Positions 56,524-64,000 of a DNA stretch of 64,000 nucleotides are shown piece by piece. The notes under the pieces are model-generated. The model saw only the letters and a program-made list of their open reading frames with translations. It made no database searches and was not told the origin of the DNA. A program made the position numbers and the translations under genes. This stretch comes from Laspinema sp963821735 (GTDB lineage: Bacteria > Cyanobacteriota > Cyanobacteriia > Cyanobacteriales > Laspinemataceae), in assembly GCA_963821735.1 (NCBI GenBank), contig CAWGFK010000056.1, forward strand, positions 46,668 to 110,667, read 5' to 3'. How positions within the stretch are numbered: the first letter of the stretch is position 1; every line of letters starts with the position of its first letter.

Positions 56524-56770
56524 CATACCTTTGAACGTTTGGAGGATTTATATTTTGCGATCGCCTTATAGGGAGTTGTGGAGTAACCTAAAAAACCATT
56601 TCTCCCTCTCCCTCTTCTCCCCCTTCCCTCTCAGGGAAGGGGGTTGGGGGGTTAGGTCACTCTGAGCGATCGAGCAAACATGATATAATCGTAGAAGGGA
56701 ACAAGATGCACCCACTCCTGAATTTTAGGTTCAGGATGATTTAGACGGGCCGAGATAGCCAGTTTCAGAA

Positions 56771-57704
56771 CTACTGCGCGATCGCCGTGAAATAGTCCGG
56801 ATTAACGACTTTCCAGGTACTCGCTAACGCTTCAGCGATCGCACCTGTAATAAAGTCATTGCTCCAATAGCCGACATGAGACAGGGGATTCCAACTGGTT
56901 AATACATTCCCCACATTCACCGGCCAATCTGTCGTTACCACTTGTTCATATTCAGGACTCAGAGGTTTGAGCGGATAAGAAATAATATCATTGGGGTCAT
57001 AAAAATTAACCCATTCCCCGACTAAATCCGGATGATAATTCGATAACTGCTTGCGCTGGAACCTGGATGGGACGGTCAAATTTTTGATGCAAACTCCACA
57101 GGGCGATCGGACTTCCGAGACTATAAAATAAACTCAAGGTTTCCCCCCGTTCTAACGGGGTATTTTCCATCTGATTCCTCACGGATTCAGGCATCAGCAC
57201 TTTACTCCCCTGAGTCCGCCTAAATTCCTGAAGATCGTAAAAGTAATTGCTGGCAATCACCGACCCCAAACTATGAGCAACAGTGCAGAGGGGGGCAGTG
57301 GGACCGGCTTTTTGCGCTAAAGTTCGCAGACTTTGCGCCACCCTGCTGTGAATCCGATCATACAGACTGCGATCGCGTTCCGAGGTGACTTGATAGGCGA
57401 TCGTATCTCCCAAAACATTGATGAAAAAGAACCGCAACCATTCAAATCGCAAATTCTCTCCCTGCACTTTGTCCCATAACTCCCGTTGTTCCGGTTGCAG
57501 CAGCGGTGCCCAATAAATATATTCAAATACTAATCGGGATTCTGCTTCTTCTGGGGAAATTCCCAACTGCTGGGCAAATCTTTCGATAATTTGACGGGAT
57601 AATCTGCTAAAATATTTCGGTTGTTCTAACTTCCCTTCATCCACATCCGGATCTCCCGAACCCATGCCATGAATGACGGCAACGGCTATTTTTTGAACTG
57701 ACAT
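56771..57704 (-). pseudogene. Alpha/beta-hydrolase-like protein (one frame break)
   Basis: Read across one extra base near 57039, this gives 310 residues. The N-terminus has the strand-plus-oxyanion pattern IAVAVIHGMGSGDPD. The nucleophile elbow is C-TVAHSLGSVIASNY, where A-H-S-L-G matches G/A-x-S-x-G with Ser as nucleophile. After the break come VNFYDPNDIISYPL (acidic residue of the triad) and NPLSHVGYW (likely catalytic His). Thus the break separates Ser from the Asp/His of the triad. ATG 57704 has an AAAGGG ribosome binding site. There is no signal peptide. Substrate unknown; similar proteins are annotated as lipase-like or DUF hydrolases. Confidence 0.7.
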
Positions 57705-57880
57705 GATGATAACCCTTTTGAAAAAATTTGGCAAACTTTTCCATATCATAAACGCGATCGCCTTTTTCGTGGGCCTACTTTCGGCTGATATTTGAAATCA
57801 GGAACAGGCTTGAACGGCACAGAAATCTCAGGAAATCTCCTCATTTCAAGGGGGTTCAGGGTTTAACAAAATATAAATCC

Positions 57881-58032
57881 TGACCCGGTGAAGAGGTAGC
57901 CCTGAATGGGTGATAAATTTAATGACAAAAAATCGTTATCTCATGTAGGGGCGCAATGCTTGCGCCCTCCGGAGGGCGCAAGCATTGCGCCCCTACAAAT
58001 ACACCTTGACAGGGCTACCTTTCACCGGGTCA
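57881..58032. mobile_element. MITE-like element with 54-nt perfect palindromic core, copy 2
   Basis: Terminal inverted repeats begin TGACCCGGTGAA...GGTAGCCCT and close AGGGCTACC...TTCACCGGGTCA, with one unpaired base. The centre, 57944-57997, is a perfect 54-nt palindrome. Between them lies GATAAATTTAATGAC-AAAAATC, shared with copy 3 at 60169-60295. There is no open frame. The layout suggests a non-autonomous transposable element mobilised by a transposase elsewhere. Confidence 0.75.
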
Positions 58033-58063
58033 GAGTTGACCGAGATGGCGATCGCCCCCTAGC

Positions 58064-60083
58064 TTACTCTTCTATCTTTAATTCAGCCACAACCCGCAGC
58101 ACTTCTGCCACCGTCCAAGCTTGAGCGAAAGCCCCATTCGGGGTCATCGGCGCATCTCCGTCAAAAATCTCACTGAGATTACCCATACAAGCTTCTAACA
58201 AATGATTGGCAAGGGGTCTGAGGAATGTAGCCGCAGTTTTCGGGTCCTTTGTGACACGCAGATAGGCGGAAATATAAGGTCCAATTAGCCATCCCCAGAC
58301 AGTTCCCTGATGATAAGCGCCATCTCGTTCCAGTACCGTCCCCCCGTAATGTCCGATATAATTGGGGTCAGTCGCTGCCAGACTCCGTAATCCGTAAGAC
58401 GTGAGCAGCGATCGCCCACAAGCCTCAACCACCGCTCTTTGACGGTTACCCGGTAACGGACTATCGGGTAAAGATACTGCAAAAATCTGATTCGGGCGCA
58501 AGGAGGCATCATTGCCATTGGCTGTATCAATGACGTCGTAACAATATCCCAACCCTTCATCCCAGAAGCGATCAAATCCCGCTAGGGTGCGATCGCCTAA
58601 CTTCCGATATTCCCCCTCGGGCTTTCCTAACTTCCGGGCAAACTCCGCCATTGTCCGCAAGGCATTATACCACAACGCATTCACCTCCACGGCCTTACCC
58701 TGACGCGGAGTCACCACCCACTCGCCGACTTTCGCATCCATCCAAGTCAGTTGCACTCCCGGTTCCCCAGCATACAGCAATCCATCTGCCGGATCCATCT
58801 GAATCTGATATCTTGTGCCTTGTTGATGCCAGTGGATAATCTCTCTCAACACCGGCCATAATTGTTTTAGCAACTTTTTATCTTTTGTAGCCTGATAGTA
58901 AGCCCGGATAGCCTGAAAATACCACAGGGTCGCATCCACGGTATTGTAATCGGGCGTTTCTCCGCGATCGGGAAACCGATTGGGCAACATTCCCTGATCC
59001 ACATACTGGGCAAAGGTTTGCAGAATCAATTTGCCAATCTGCGGACGCCCGGTACAAAGGGTTAAACCGGGCAAGGCGATCGCCATATCCCGTCCCCAAT
59101 CCCCAAACCACGGATATCCGGCAATAATGGTTTTGCCATCGGGATTGTCTGGGTTAGGGCGATCGACAATAAAGCGATCGGCAGCCAACACAAGCTCACG
59201 CACCCACTCCGGAGATTTTCGGGACAACTGATACACTTTTCCCTTTTTTGCCTTTCAATCCTTTCCCTTTGAGGGCGCGTTTGATTAACTGTTGATCCCA
59301 CTCTCGACGAGACTGTAAGGCGCTTTCTACCCCTAAACGGGCATGGCAATCGGTACTCACGGCGATCGCCAAAGATTGTCCCGGTTGTAACTCACCTTGA
59401 ATGGTTGCCACTTGCAATAAATCTTCCAGGCAGTCCCCTCCGCGACTCTTTTCCACCGCCAAATCAAACCCATAATGCCACTGATGCGCTGGACTGACTG
59501 CGCCTCCAACGGCATACAAATAGAAGGGAACCGCCCCGGGAAAGGCCGTAATACACAGACCCGACTTCACCGACTCCACCTGCATGAACCGGCTATTTTC
59601 TTGGGTGGTATGATGGCGATCGCGATAAGTCGCAAACCCTTTCATCGTCAAAGTAATCGGCAAACTGGACCGGCGCAGGGTATAAGAAATATAAGTCGTA
59701 TTTTCCCCCTGCTGCATCCAAATCCGTTTTTCTAACAACGCATCCCCAAACCCATAACTCCACACCGGAATAGAACCTTCTAAATGAAAGCGTTCTATAA
59801 CCTGATATCCTCGCGGTTCTACCGTCCCATCCGCCCATCGATTCGTAAACAGAGGATAATCTTCACTCCCATAACTCGCCACTTCATCAAGTTTAGAAAA
59901 CAGCAGGGTATGACCCAAAGGCGGATGAAGTGCCGCCATCAGTAACCCGTGATAGCGGCGTGTTAGCAGTCCGGCAACCGTACCCGATGCATAGCTGCCT
60001 GTCCCATTGGTAACCAGCCATTCGCGAGATTCAGCCGTTGCTAACTCGCCACACAGTTCTCGACCCAATTCACTTTTGAGCAT
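58064..60083 (-). pseudogene. Amylo-alpha-1,6-glucosidase / glycogen debranching enzyme (one frame break)
   Basis: Corrected for one base in the A-rich run near 59237-59249, this is a 672-residue GH133-type debranching enzyme: N-terminal beta domain (WLVTNGTGSYASGTVAGLLTRRYHGLL), then an (alpha/alpha)6 catalytic domain with GYPWFGDWGRDMAIALPGL, YNTVDATLWYF, WMDAK and DGAYHQGTVWGWLIGPY. Acidic residues in GDWGRD and related loops are the probable catalytic groups. The break falls between the two domains, after KGKGLKGKKGK, in a Lys-rich linker encoded by A/T homopolymers. The enzyme removes alpha-1,6 branches of glycogen. It is single here with no other glycogen gene nearby. A homopolymer sequence error is a simple explanation. 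Confidence 0.82.
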
Positions 60084-60168
60084 GATTTTCTTAGGTTTAT
60101 TTTGATTAACTGATTAGAATTTCCAGACTGAAATAGAAACATTACATTTTAAGGGGGGTTTTCAACAT

Positions 60169-60295
60169 CTAGCCCTGTCAAGGTGGTAAATTTAATGACG
60201 AAAAATCATTGTTTCTTGTAGGGGCTCAATGTGCAGGCCCTCCGGAGGGCGCAAGCATTGCGCCCCTACAAATCAATGCACCTTGACAGGGCTAG
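60169..60295. mobile_element. MITE-like element with 17-nt perfect TIRs, copy 3
   Basis: CTAGCCCTGTCAAGGTG at 60169-60185 is exactly inverted at 60279-60295. The core (60217-60270) is the GTAGGGGCGCAATGC palindrome with one degraded arm. The flanks carry TTTTCAAC on both sides (60159-60166 and 60296-60303), a possible 8-bp target duplication. There is no coding capacity. The remaining gap, 60084-60401, has no gene. Confidence 0.8.
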
Positions 60296-60401
60296 TTTTC
60301 AACCTCTGGGTAAATCCTGTCTCTATTTTCGTTGGTCCTAGATTTAATCATCTATTCAGGGAATAGATGTGAGAGAATTCTTCGGGAATTGTCCCCTCGC
60401 T

Positions 60402-60866
60402 TCATCCTTCCGCAGAAACGGGAGTCGTTACAGAGTCCGAGGATTTGGGGAAAAACTTTTCTGTGACCCCGGCAGTGACCAGATGAGATAACAATCCCAT
60501 CGGACCTGCAAACAAGCATAACAGCAGGGAGTGCGTCGTCCAAACCCCGGTTTGCTGTCCTTGCCAATAGATCCAGCGACCTACAAACAAGTCCATGACT
60601 AAATAATGAGTCCAGCCCGTAGCTGCGGCCCCTTCATTGCCAAAAAACCGGGCAATATCCGCCAGAGTGGGATTAGACATGGCTTGGGCGGTTTCTGCAT
60701 CCACTTGCCCGAAAAATAGATAAATATACAAGAGGGCGAGAGGGACAAAAGGCAGATAGGATTCCATCACTTTGCGGCTGACTCCCCAATTCGGTAAGAC
60801 AATCATCAATAACCAGAAGGGCAACACAAAGAGGTTCCCGGCATTAAACAAAAGTTCGAGGTTCAT
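60402..60866 (-). CDS. ABA4-like (DUF4281) membrane protein
   Basis: A 154-residue protein with four hydrophobic helices and the conserved GWTHYLVMDLFVGRWIYW segment of the ABA4 family, followed by a cytosolic tail PKSSDSVTTPVSAEG. In plants ABA4 is required for neoxanthin formation; the cyanobacterial members have an unclear role, possibly in carotenoid or membrane biology. A histidine and an aspartate in HYLVMD may be functional. Start ATG 60866 fits the family (MNLELLFNAGNLFVLPFW). Divergent from the small membrane protein gene at 61063. Confidence 0.85.
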   Translation of the reverse strand: MNLELLFNAGNLFVLPFWLLMIVLPNWGVSRKVMESYLPFVPLALLYIYLFFGQVDAETAQAMSNPTLADIARFFGNEGAAATGWTHYLVMDLFVGRWIYWQGQQTGVWTTHSLLLCLFAGPMGLLSHLVTAGVTEKFFPKSSDSVTTPVSAEG

Positions 60867-60949
60867 GGTTCGCTGTTTTTTCTCTCAATTTGACAAAATG
60901 TTACAGTAAAACCACTGCCGCACAAAATTCAGCGGGAGAAGTTTGGAGG

Positions 60950-61002
60950 GGCAATCCCCGGGGGTTGCCTCGGACAAAGGGTTCGGTGCATCGAGGCAAC
61001 CC
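60950..61002 (+). promoter_or_regulatory. Structured leader with mutually exclusive hairpins
   Basis: GGCAATCCCC (60950-60959) can pair with the adjacent GGGGGTTGCC (60960-60969). GGGTTGCCTCG (60962-60972) can instead pair perfectly over 11 bp with CGAGGCAACCC (60992-61002) across a 19-nt loop. The two stems share the segment GGGTTGCC, so only one can form at a time. They lie 60 nt before the start of a 31-residue membrane protein. This geometry is like that of riboswitches or attenuators, but I match it to no known class. Confidence 0.45.
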
Positions 61003-61062
61003 GTGCTAAGATCAGCGAAAACCACCGCTTAACGGTCCCTATCCAATCCCAGGAGAACTCTG

Positions 61063-61158
61063 ATGACTGTTCATGATTTATTAATGCTTGTGCTGTTACT
61101 TTCCCCCGGTTTAGCGCTTTCTGCTTTGGTGATGGTCGCTTTTGCGGCTGGGGGTTGA
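61063..61158 (+). CDS. Small hydrophobic membrane protein (31 residues), unknown
   Basis: An ATG at 61063 with a strong ribosome binding site (CCCAGGAGAACTCTG) opens 31 codons encoding one long membrane helix (LLMLVLLLSPGLALSALVMVAFAAGG). It is followed 17 nt later by an intrinsic terminator and preceded by a structured leader, so it forms a complete one-gene unit. The composition is that of small photosystem, cytochrome or NDH subunits, but it does not match the ones I know (PsaM, PsbX, PsbT, Psb30, PetN, PetG). Real translation is likely; function unknown. Confidence 0.6.
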   Translation: MTVHDLLMLVLLLSPGLALSALVMVAFAAGG

Positions 61159-61174
61159 GGTCCGGTAAATGCCC

Positions 61175-61207
61175 TAGAGACGCGATTGATTGCGTCTCTA
61201 TTTTTTT
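61175..61207 (+). terminator. Rho-independent terminator
   Basis: TAGAGACGC, loop GATTGATT, GCGTCTCTA, then seven T. A 9-bp perfect stem lies 17 nt after the stop of the small membrane protein. Confidence 0.9.
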
Positions 61208-61208
61208 C

Positions 61209-61735
61209 TACAGGGGAATTTCCTGGGGATGAAAAGGGTTCTGCTCTAAAATAGAATCGTCCCGTTTCACGGGTCTCACAAGCTACCCTTTGAGATCTGC
61301 CTCTGGGGAAGAGGTCACCCCTTTGAACCCGGGGCGATCGCCTCCCCTAGAATTACCTCCAAGGCATTTTGTATCCTCAGTTACAACTTTTGAATCAAGC
61401 CTAGGCTAACAGTGAAGAACATCGTTTTTTTAGGGTGCAGCCTGGTCTTAAAGTTGAGGATAAATCGACAATTGATTTAGCTGAAACTCTTTCTTGATAA
61501 GGATTCCAGCCCAAAATTCCCCGGATTCCCATTCACTTCTTCCTGGGAAATGTTAATTTTTGTAAATAGCCGTTTTAAGGGTTCCCATTTTGACCAAAGC
61601 GTGCTAATATGTCTGTCGAGAGTGAATTCGGTAGTAGCGTTTGTTTCTGGTATTGAGTAGGTATTTCCCTTTTCGTATTGGCAGCTTCTCTCCGAAATCT
61701 CAAACTCTACAATTCGTGAATTTTGGAGACATCCC
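61209..61735 (+). promoter_or_regulatory. Long upstream region / probable 5' leader of RRM protein gene
   Basis: These 527 nt hold no open frame that I can support. Cyanobacterial rbp genes characteristically have long untranslated leaders that control cold-dependent expression, so part of this interval may be transcribed. I do not see a clear ribosome binding site within 15 nt of the ATG, consistent with special translation control. Inference only. Confidence 0.35.
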
Positions 61736-62050
61736 ATGTCTATTTATGTAGGCAACCTTTCTTACGAAGTAACCCAAGAAGATTTAAGTGCTGTTTTTGC
61801 TGAATATGGTTCGGTCCAGCGAGTTCATCTTCCTACAGACCGCGAAACAGGCCGTCCTCGCGGCTTTGCCTTTGTGGAAATGAAGAGTGAGACTGAAGAA
61901 GCTGCGGCAATTGAGGCACTGGATGGTGCAGAATGGATGGGTCGCGATATGAAGGTCAACAAAGCCAAACCCCGTGAAAACCGGAGTTCCTTCGGTGGCG
62001 GAGGCGGCGGTGGTCGTCGGAACAGCAACTTTTCCTCTAACCGTTACTAA
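61736..62050 (+). CDS. RRM-type RNA-binding protein with glycine-rich tail
   Basis: A 104-residue cyanobacterial Rbp. One RNA-recognition motif shows RNP2 (IYVGNLSY) and RNP1 (RGFAFVEM) with the aromatic residues that stack on RNA, then a Gly/Arg/Ser-rich tail (GGGGGGGRRNSN). Rbp proteins accumulate at low temperature and have been linked to mRNA targeting to thylakoid membranes. Length and order are typical of the class with the glycine-rich tail. It has its own long leader and a downstream hairpin, so it is monocistronic. Confidence 0.95.
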   Translation: MSIYVGNLSYEVTQEDLSAVFAEYGSVQRVHLPTDRETGRPRGFAFVEMKSETEEAAAIEALDGAEWMGRDMKVNKAKPRENRSSFGGGGGGGRRNSNFSSNRY

Positions 62051-62104
62051 TCCCGGCGATCGCATCACACAGTAATTCAACCCTTTGAATTCTATCAGGA
62101 AAAG

Positions 62105-62137
62105 CTGAGGCACTTGATGAAGTGCCTCAGCGTTTCC
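62105..62137 (+). terminator. Strong hairpin terminator after RRM gene
   Basis: GCTGAGGCACTT, loop GATG, AAGTGCCTCAGC form a 12-bp perfect stem, followed by GTTTCC. The U tract is weak, but stem strength and position, 55 nt after the stop, support termination. Confidence 0.7.
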
Positions 62138-62190
62138 TGTGCGCCTAATCTGTATAGCGATTCTGTCTTGTAAGAATTTGAATAATTCGG

Positions 62191-62251
62191 GATGGAGTGG
62201 GAGCATCTTGCTCCCTTGCTGTCGTAGGGAGCAAGATGCTCCCACTCCATC
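62191..62251. repeat. 26-bp perfect inverted repeat
   Basis: Arms 62191-62216 and 62226-62251 are exact inverse copies around a 9-nt loop. The unit (GGAGTGGGAGCATCTTGCTCCC) is a common dispersed palindrome in such genomes. The gap 62051-62438 contains no gene. Confidence 0.85.
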
Positions 62252-62438
62252 AATTCTATTGCCATGATAATTGAGACTCCCTCTGGATCACCCTTCTTCC
62301 CTTCTGATTCATCACTCCAAAATTGCTAATGAGTTTCAATAAGATAATTTCAAGAAATAGTCGCGGCTGATTTCTAGGGACAAACCCCCTCCCCTTTCAG
62401 TAAAAATCAGAAATCAGCCCCGAAAAAAGCGGGATGAA

Positions 62439-62843
62439 TTAGGGCTTTTCAGCAGCGATCGCCAATTTTGCCCCTTCAATGCGACGCACCCGATCCATCA
62501 CTGCCACCACCTGTCCATGTTCCACGGTTTTATCGGCTTTTAGCACCACTACAGAAATAGGTTCAGCTTTCATGCGATCGCGCACTGCTTGCTCTAAATC
62601 CTCCAGGACCACTGCCTGTTCATCCAGCATCAACACGCCCTCAGCATCAATAGAAATCGTCAATTTCACCGTCTCCGTTTGCACCGTCGCCGTAGAAGCT
62701 TGAGGCAAATTCACCGGCAATCCTTCGGATTTCGATAAAAACATCGAAGAAATGATAAAAAATGCCAAAATACTAAAAATGACGTCAATCATCGGGACAA
62801 TATTAATCTGAGCTTGAGTTTCCGGTTCATCGGGTAGACGCAT
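62439..62843 (-). CDS. exbD: ExbD/TolR-type biopolymer transport protein
   Basis: A 134-residue single-pass inner-membrane protein: short cytoplasmic N-terminus, helix INIVPMIDVIFSILAFFIISSMF with the proton-carrying Asp (PMIDVIF), then a periplasmic domain (LPQASTATVQ..., VVVLKADKTVEHGQVVAVMDRVR). It works with ExbB in a proton-driven motor that powers TonB or Tol proteins. ATG 62843 is chosen because AGGAGAACAAAAGT precedes it; an earlier in-frame start is rejected. It overlaps the exbB stop by 17 nt, indicating translational coupling. Confidence 0.92.
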   Translation of the reverse strand: MRLPDEPETQAQINIVPMIDVIFSILAFFIISSMFLSKSEGLPVNLPQASTATVQTETVKLTISIDAEGVLMLDEQAVVLEDLEQAVRDRMKAEPISVVVLKADKTVEHGQVVAVMDRVRRIEGAKLAIAAEKP

Positions 62844-63476
62844 ACTTTTGTTCTCCTCGTTCTCTTTCATAGCGATGACGATAGAGTAACTCAAGCTGAC
62901 CCCCGACTTCTTGAATTAACGCCATCTGCCGCACATAAAAACTGCGAAATGTATTGGCAAACAGCAGGGTGAAAATTGCCACCACTAATCCCATAACTGT
63001 CGAAACGAGGGCCTCGCTAATCCCCCCGGTTACCCCAGTGGTATCGCTACCCCCACATCCCCAAGTCTCAGGGAGCCAAACGATTGCATCAAGCCTAAAA
63101 TCGTTCCTAATAACCCCAATAAAGGGGCGACATTAATAATCGTTTCAAACACCATATTGAAGCGCTTGAGCAGCGGAAATTCCGCTTGGGCCGCACTTTC
63201 TAGGGCCAGTCGAAACTCTTCCGGATTGGGGTCATCTAACTCCAGTGCCTCTAAAAAAATTCGGGCGACTGGTAAATCTGCATTCAGTTGCAGCTTTTTT
63301 ATCGCCAGATCGGGGTCTTGGCGGTAGAGTTGCAAGACTTCTCGGACCATTCTCCCCTGGCGGCGATTCACCCGAAACCAGAAGAATAGACGCTCTGCAA
63401 TCAGCGCTAATGCCAAAATTGAAGCAATCAGGAGCGGTACCGAGACTATCCCGCCCGCAGCCATTAAATTACCCAT
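62827..63476 (-). pseudogene. exbB: ExbB/TolQ/MotA-type proton channel protein (one frame break)
   Basis: Read with one additional G in the run at 63050-63054, this gives 216 residues: helix IVSVPLLIASILALALIAERLFFWF, a cytoplasmic loop, FETIINVAPLLGLLGTILGLMQSF (the family signature helix) and EALVSTVMGLVVAIFTLLFANTF. Without the base it stops at 63030 after SLRLGDVGVAIPLG, losing the third helix, while GGSDTTGVTGGISEALVSTVMG continues in the next frame. ATG 63476 has GAGGAA upstream. The intact downstream exbD and the homopolymer position make a sequencing error likely. With exbD it forms the energising motor for TonB or Tol, perhaps the TonB at 25.6 kb. Confidence 0.85.
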
Positions 63477-63810
63477 GTCGTTTACGTTCCTCGAACCCAC
63501 AACAGAGACCCTGGCGGGTCCTGATGCTGTTATTTGATAAAGATTCTCAAAAAGCCTATATCAAATTTAGAGAGTTTGTCAAGAGGGTTTGTAAAATTGA
63601 GGTGAAAGAAACCGACGAGGGTTCATATCAAGTCAGGGACGGGAGTTTGAAGCGCTCCGAAGGTCGTCCCAGCTTGTTTCCCCCGGTTTAAAATTATTGC
63701 AACTTAGCCCCAGTTATTGCGACCGCCCGTCAGAACCGCTTCCCCGGAAGCCTGCTCAAACCCCTCGGTCTATGTCAGAATAAAACAGGCGATCGCCTCA
63801 TGGAGTATCT

Positions 63811-64000
63811 ATGCTCCTGGACTATCCACAAGATAGGGAGATTCACGCTGTGCGACCGGACCTCAAAGAGTTACCCATTTCCAAAACTGAACTCAAACGA
63901 TTGAGTGGTCTGGATATTGAAGCGGTTAACCACCTTTCTATCCCGACCCTCCTCAGTTTAGACCCCGGACCCGATTCACCGGGGTTAATTCGCTATTTAC
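63811..64000 (+). CDS. Unknown protein, 5' part only (cut by window end)
   Basis: An ATG at 63811 preceded by GGAGT opens a frame to the window edge (63 codons; MLLDYPQDREIHAVRPDLKELPISKTELKRLSGLDIEAVNHLS...). The start is hydrophilic, without a signal peptide or membrane helix. I do not recognise it. The interval 63477-63810 between the divergent exbB and this gene has a weak open frame (about 63524-63691, charged, no family) that I do not annotate. Confidence 0.5.
   Translation, partial: MLLDYPQDREIHAVRPDLKELPISKTELKRLSGLDIEAVNHLSIPTLLSLDPGPDSPGLIRYL

Noticed and set aside
56417..56540. AAACGTTC...GAACGTTT flanks around the palindrome at 56470 as transposon ends
   Set aside because: Only eight bases match and they are not shared by the other copies, so chance is likely.
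61063..61158. Assignment of the 31-residue protein to a known photosystem subunit
   Set aside because: Compared from memory with PsaM, PsbX, PsbT, Psb30, PetN and PetG; none shares its residue pattern.
63245..63691. 148-codon plus-strand frame overlapping exbB antisense
   Set aside because: The first half is antisense to a confident exbB; the last 55 codons (MLLFDKDSQKAY...) are outside exbB but have no recognisable family or good start signal.

Overview
The window is a piece of a filamentous cyanobacterial chromosome, most likely of the Oscillatoria/Laspinema/Phormidium type. The evidence is dozens of GCGATCGC (HIP1) octamers, a cyanobacteria-typical gene set (CHAT/TPR protease-like protein, DUF928, CHASE2 kinases, DUF3082, an ABA4-like protein, 4-Cys Ser/Thr kinases with WD40 repeats, Uma2 and Rpn nucleases) and many short palindromic dispersed repeats. 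I see no rRNA, tRNA, CRISPR array or prophage.

Layout. 0-2.4 kb: two truncated, head-to-head Rpn-nuclease fragments and an M23 peptidase. 2.4-17.3 kb (minus strand): a cell-surface/signalling cluster of two tandem filamentous-haemagglutinin-type exoproteins, a CHAT-domain protein, DUF928, and a CHASE2-kinase-receiver-nucleotide cyclase. 17.4-21.4 kb: a cytochrome P450 and a divergent transketolase/phosphoketolase-like enzyme. 21.4-25.4 kb: tandem Uma2 nucleases, a kinase-FGE fusion with a broken end, and a PIN toxin-antitoxin pair. 25.5-36.3 kb: a TonB-like protein, a very large multi-PAS hybrid kinase, a receiver-GAF-GGDEF regulator and a broken GTPase. 36.4-45 kb (minus): FAD monooxygenase, periplasmic binding protein, VapC pair and a NACHT-WD40 STAND protein. 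45.3-50.2 kb: a kinase-WD40 protein, then a histidine kinase and a diguanylate cyclase sharing one N-terminal module. 50.9-55.5 kb: a COG0701/TIGR03943 permease pair and the conserved rsmA-ispE-DUF3082 block. 55.7-64 kb: a cysteine-less rhodanese, an alpha/beta hydrolase, glycogen debranching enzyme, ABA4-like protein, a 31-residue membrane protein with a structured leader, an RRM protein and exbB-exbD.

The main theme is sensing and signalling: two-component, cyclic-nucleotide, c-di-GMP and Ser/Thr kinase proteins sit beside surface exoproteins and toxin/defence-like genes. TonB at 25.6 kb and ExbB/ExbD at 63 kb could together form one energy-transducing complex.

A striking property is the number of frame breaks: 14 single-base shifts and one 68-nt insertion interrupt nine genes. 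In every case correcting the stated bases gives an integral reading frame of plausible family length. This suggests either indel errors in the sequence or a recent wave of pseudogene formation. Frame-broken genes are labelled pseudogene with this caveat.
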